Shown here in pieces: positions 16,641 to 18,761 of a stretch of 18,761 nucleotides of DNA. The notes below the pieces were generated by a model, which saw only the letters and a list, made by a program, of their open reading frames with translations, was not told the DNA's origin and did no database searches. Location of the stretch: assembly GCA_039714835.1 (NCBI GenBank), contig JBDLIN010000050.1:1-18761 (forward strand). Reading direction: 5' to 3'. A program made the translations under genes and the position numbers. The stretch comes from SZUA-22 sp039714835. GTDB lineage: Bacteria > Bacteroidota > Ignavibacteria > Ignavibacteriales > Melioribacteraceae. How positions within the stretch are numbered: position 1 is the stretch's first letter; each line of letters starts with the position of its first letter.

Positions 16641-16901
16641 AAATAAATTATTTATAATATTGACTTGTATTTTACAAATTATTTTGTATCTTGTAAAGTA
16701 GTTTATAAAATATTTAATATGTCTACCCAAAAACAATACGTTTCCGCATTAAATATTATTAAACATTTATAGTGTAAAGTAATCTTTAAATCACATTGAA
16801 AAAAGGTAATTTATTTTACACAAATCCTTGATATAGTTCCTTTTAGGTAAAAAGTAGAAACAAGCATAATTTATTTATTACAAAAGTATTGTTGGTGTAA
16901 A
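16641..16901. promoter_or_regulatory. Divergent control region between the ROK regulator and the cassette
   Basis: A 261-base gap between two diverging starts, very A+T rich. It must hold the promoters of both the regulator and the leftward operon. TGTAAA or its complement TTTACA occurs five times (16671-16676, 16692-16697, 16773-16778, 16815-16820, 16896-16901), and the longer TGTAAAGTA occurs twice (16692-16700 and 16773-16781). CATAAT at 16865-16870 could be a -10 element for the regulator, but no convincing -35 sits at the right distance, so promoter positions are not assigned. ROK repressors usually bind AT-rich operators of this sort near their own gene. Confidence 0.6.
16673..16688. 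promoter_or_regulatory. Candidate operator palindrome upstream of the cassette
   Basis: TACAAA-TTAT-TTTGTA is a perfect 6-bp inverted repeat with a 4-base centre, 33 bases before the first leftward ATG. It lies inside a larger symmetric layout in which TTTACAA (16671-16677) faces TTGTAAA (16691-16697). Size and A+T content suit a winged-helix dimer, and the obvious candidate ligand is the neighbouring ROK protein. Such palindromes also arise by chance in DNA this A+T rich. Confidence 0.4.
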
Positions 16902-18089
16902 ATGAATCTTATGAAAATAAAAAAACAATCAAGACTTAAAGAAATTATCCAAACAATGATGAACCATGAAAAAATGACTTTAGCAGAAATCACATATAAT
17001 GTAAACTTGAGCCTGCCAAAAGTAACAGAATTGATTAATGAACTTATCAAACGAAATATTGTTATTGAGAATATTTTAGAAGAAGTTCCAGCAACGGGAC
17101 GTCCTTCTCAAAAATTCCAATTAAATCCAGAATATGGTTATTTCATTGGAATTGATCTTGGTAGGATTTTTACAAACTTCATTGTTTTGAATTATTCTCA
17201 AAAAATAATTTATGAAAATCATATTGAACCATTATTGAATCTTGAAACCAAATTATCGGTAAAGAAATTAAATATATTTATTAATCAAATATTGCGAGAA
17301 ACGAACATAACTAAGGATAAGTTATTAGGAATTGGTGTTTCCTTGCCCGGCATTGTTGATGGTAAAAAAGGTATTAGCCATTCTTACTTAAAAATTGAGG
17401 AATCTACAATAAAAGCTTATTTGGAAAAAATATTAAACGTAAGGGTGAGAATTGAACATGATGTTAAATCGATGTCCTTGGGTGAGTTATATTTCGGAAA
17501 GGGCAAAGACCTTGAAAATGGATTATATATTAATTTTGGATGGGGTTTGGGATTAGGCATTATTATGAATGGGGAACTATACTATGGAAAAAATTCTTTT
17601 GGTGGAGAATTTGGTCATATTTCAGTAATTGAAAACGGAGAACTTTGTTATTGTGGTAAAACAGGTTGTTTAGAAACCCTTTCTTCAGGAAGAGCAATTA
17701 CTAAGAATGTCAGAGAAAAATTATTAGCTGGTGAAGCTTCAATTCTTCTTAAGACCAAAGAAGATCCTGATAAAATTGGGCCTTTAGATATTCTAGAAGC
17801 TGCAAATAAAGGTGATCAGTTTTCAATTGAAATTTTGGAAGAGGCTGGTAAGTATTTGGGAAAAGGAATGGCAATGTTAATTAATATTTTTAATCCAGAA
17901 AAAATTATTATCGGTGGAACATTTACAAAAGTGGCCAGTTATATTTTAGATGTCGCAAAAAATAATGCTATGAAACATTCCCTAACACAATTAAATAATA
18001 ATGTGATTTTTGAGACGTCGAATTTAGCTAATAATGCTAGTGCTCTTGGTGTTGCACGATTAACAGCAAATGAAAACTGTTGCGAATAA
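16902..18089 (+). CDS. ROK-family transcriptional regulator (NagC/XylR/Mlc type)
   Basis: A 395-residue protein. A winged helix-turn-helix lies at about 11-60 ('MTLAEITYNVNLSLPKVTELINELI', given here only as the helix region, ending in the wing 'TGRPSQKF' at 65-72). The ROK sugar-kinase-like domain follows: 'FIGIDLGRIFTNF' (81-93), 'GIGVSLPGIVDG' (143-154), 'GWGLGLGI' (213-220), 'GGEFGHIS' (234-241) and the zinc motif 'CYCGKTGCLE' (249-258), with His239 as a fourth ligand. Such proteins are usually repressors released by a sugar or sugar phosphate. The kinase motif normally 'ENDAN' reads 'EHDVK' (185-189), so kinase activity is doubtful while the Asp is kept. It is transcribed away from the cassette and probably controls it and itself. 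ATG at 16911 is an alternative start. Confidence 0.92.
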   Translation: MNLMKIKKQSRLKEIIQTMMNHEKMTLAEITYNVNLSLPKVTELINELIKRNIVIENILEEVPATGRPSQKFQLNPEYGYFIGIDLGRIFTNFIVLNYSQKIIYENHIEPLLNLETKLSVKKLNIFINQILRETNITKDKLLGIGVSLPGIVDGKKGISHSYLKIEESTIKAYLEKILNVRVRIEHDVKSMSLGELYFGKGKDLENGLYINFGWGLGLGIIMNGELYYGKNSFGGEFGHISVIENGELCYCGKTGCLETLSSGRAITKNVREKLLAGEASILLKTKEDPDKIGPLDILEAANKGDQFSIEILEEAGKYLGKGMAMLINIFNPEKIIIGGTFTKVASYILDVAKNNAMKHSLTQLNNNVIFETSNLANNASALGVARLTANENCCE

Positions 18090-18106
18090 ATCCTGTTTGT
18101 ATTTAA

Positions 18107-18217
18107 TCATTTTAAATATTTAAAGACTATTCTTATCTTCTCTTCACTATTATATCTTTTCCTAGTTTTACGTTTTATCTCTCTTACTATTGACTCTACT
18201 CCTTTTCTCTCTTCCAT
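18107..18217 (-). pseudogene. IS3-family transposase orfA remnant (N-terminus only)
   Basis: A 36-codon reading frame starts at an ATG with a good Shine-Dalgarno (AAGGAG, 18225-18230). It encodes 'MEERKGVESIVREIKRKTRK' followed by 'RYNSEEKIRIV'. This is the characteristic N-terminus of IS3-family OrfA proteins, which normally continue into the helix-turn-helix ('LEGLRGE...'). Here the likeness stops after 'IRIV', and the frame ends four codons later in A+T-rich DNA beside the ROK stop codon. The element is therefore cut at about 18121-18124, and OrfB is absent. Upstream bases to about 18290 (read leftwards TGGACAAAAAGAGGATTG) may be the element's left end. No flanking duplication is visible. 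Confidence 0.7.
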
Positions 18218-18369
18218 GGTTTTTCTCCTTCTTTCTGCTAAAGAATATCTTAAAACCATCTCTTATTTTCAATCCTCTTTTTGTCCATAAGGTGCTGAAG
18301 TTTTACAAAAATTGAAAAGAGAAAAATATTATTGCTGTTGTTATTGTTTGAATCATATTGTCCTTTTCT

Positions 18370-18388
18370 TTTGATCAGGTGGATCAAA
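18370..18388. repeat. Perfect 7-bp inverted repeat (hairpin)
   Basis: TTTGATC-AGGTG-GATCAAA forms a perfect 7-bp stem with a 5-base loop. It lies between the IS remnant and the decayed sorting-domain fragment. No clean T-run follows on either strand, so I do not call it a terminator; it may be a relic of one for the vanished leftward gene. Confidence 0.4.
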
Positions 18389-18468
18389 TATAAAATTTGG
18401 GTACAATCTGAATTTAAAATTGTGACCATTGGAGGTACTGATACTTCGATTATTTCAGCAGCATCATT

Positions 18469-18570
18469 TTTTGTAGTTATATTAAAATCACCCGCTTGTA
18501 TAGAATAGAAATACTATCCACTTGCCAAGTGAGAAGTATCAAAAGTTTCTTGATAGTTACCAGTAATTAG
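18469..18570 (-). pseudogene. Decayed T9SS sorting-domain fragment
   Basis: Read leftwards, one frame gives 'GNYQETFDTSHLASG', a stop (TAG, 18514-18516), then 'YFYSIQAGDFNITTK'. This matches the end of a T9SS type A sorting domain ('GNYxVxFDASxLxSGxYFYxxQAGxF'), with the residue between Gly and Tyr replaced by a stop codon. The expected 'KKMxLLK' end is missing. The upstream part, including an 'NPFNP' motif, is not recognisable. It is best explained as the remains of another secreted-protein gene of the same kind as those in the cassette, degraded near an insertion-sequence remnant. Confidence 0.6.
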
Positions 18571-18629
18571 TAAGCAATTGGAAAAATGATATTAATTTTT
18601 TTTAACAAAAACTTGGATTGATTAATAAG

Positions 18630-18761
18630 TTAAATATCTATAATTTCTTCAGAATGATTTGCATGGTCATAATAAATCAATTTTGAATCTACATTGATAT
18701 GACGAATTTCTTTTGATACATTCTTTTTTAGATATGAGTCAATTAAATCTACAGCAACATT
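18630..18761 (-). CDS. Possible C-terminus of a leftward gene running off the window
   Basis: An open stretch of 43 codons from the right edge to a TAA at 18630-18632. It encodes 'NVAVDLIDSYLKKNVSKEIR' and then 'HINVDSKLIYYDHANHSEEI' near its end. The composition (mixed charged and hydrophobic, no long Lys/Asn/Ile runs) looks protein-like, but I recognise no family. In DNA this A+T rich an open stretch of this length can occur by chance, and the neighbouring DNA is decayed, so it could also be a pseudogene tail. Confidence 0.3.
   Translation of the reverse strand, partial: NVAVDLIDSYLKKNVSKEIRHINVDSKLIYYDHANHSEEIIDI

Larger units (their letters stand above)
18090..18761. other. Decayed intergenic segment after the ROK gene
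   Basis: These 672 bases hold no intact gene. From left to right there is an A+T palindrome (TTAAATATTTAA, about 18112-18123), the IS3 orfA fragment in a strikingly pyrimidine-rich top strand (18124-18240), unassigned sequence (about 18291-18369), the hairpin, unassigned sequence, the sorting-domain remnant, a short A+T-rich spacer, and the possible gene end at the edge. No clear terminator for the ROK gene was found. Confidence 0.6.

Noticed and set aside
16641..16736. A longer start (TTG at 16736) for the phytase-like gene
   Set aside because: It would put about 32 residues rich in Ile, Tyr and Asn ahead of a good lipoprotein signal and use up most of the control region; the ATG at 16640 fits better.
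18112..18123. TTAAATATTTAA just after the ROK gene as its terminator
   Set aside because: The stem is only A-T pairs with no loop or T-run, too weak for an intrinsic terminator.
18518..18530. CACTTGCCAAGTG palindrome as an operator
   Set aside because: It coincides with the codons of the sorting-domain remnant ('SHLASG'), so the symmetry is probably incidental.
18090..18761. CRISPR array, tRNA or other RNA gene in the right-hand gap
   Set aside because: No regularly spaced repeats and no cloverleaf-like arms were seen; the gap is explained by gene and IS remnants.

Overview
This is an AT-rich window (roughly one third G+C by eye). It probably comes from the Ignavibacteriota or a neighbouring lineage of the Bacteroidota/Chlorobiota group. 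The evidence is three secreted proteins with type IX secretion (T9SS) C-terminal sorting domains, two of them the 'QNYPNPFNP' type common in Ignavibacteria, plus a PorV/PorQ-family outer-membrane protein, a TonB-dependent receptor with an N-terminal carboxypeptidase-regulatory-like domain, and surface lipoproteins. Several starts have good Shine-Dalgarno sequences, and others have none. The phylum call is inference from protein style; no rRNA or marker gene is present.

Layout. A ROK-family sugar-type regulator (16902-18089, +) faces a long run of ten genes that all read leftwards. In transcription order these are: a phytase-like esterase lipoprotein (16640-15360), a small lipoprotein of unknown function (15357-14746), a large lipoprotein with Ig/FnIII-like modules and an amidotransferase-like C-terminal domain (14738-13266), a TonB-dependent receptor (13220-10506), a T9SS-type surface protein with an FnIII domain (10501-8567), a PorV/PorQ-family barrel (8541-7585), and a 903-residue protein with four carbohydrate-binding-like modules and a T9SS tail (7551-4840). 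A strong intrinsic terminator follows (4780-4810). Beyond it come a papain-fold protein with a discoidin domain and T9SS tail (4749-2497), a Tat-exported Gfo/Idh/MocA oxidoreductase resembling GH109 glycosidases (2468-1080), an endonuclease/exonuclease/phosphatase-family phosphoesterase (1063-278), and the N-terminus of a secreted DUF3472-like protein cut by the window edge (249-1).

How the genes may work together. The locus looks like a polysaccharide-utilisation-type cassette without a recognisable SusD. A sugar-sensing ROK repressor would control a TonB receptor, surface lipoproteins and secreted binding and processing proteins. The receptor is followed directly by a T9SS surface protein and a PorV-like barrel, so this trio may be an alternative to SusCD. 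The substrate cannot be read from the sequence. GH109-like, phosphoesterase and phytase-like genes together would fit a GalNAc-containing or phosphate-decorated glycan, but this is speculation.

The right end (18090-18761) is decayed DNA. It holds an IS3-family orfA fragment, a T9SS sorting-domain remnant with an in-frame stop, a perfect hairpin, and possibly the C-terminus of another leftward gene running off the edge. The points most worth a second look are the papain-fold protein with a shifted or missing catalytic cysteine and a calcium-loop insertion, the FnIII domain apparently split by a nested binding module, the SusD-less receptor cassette, and the repeated TGTAAA motif in the divergent control region.
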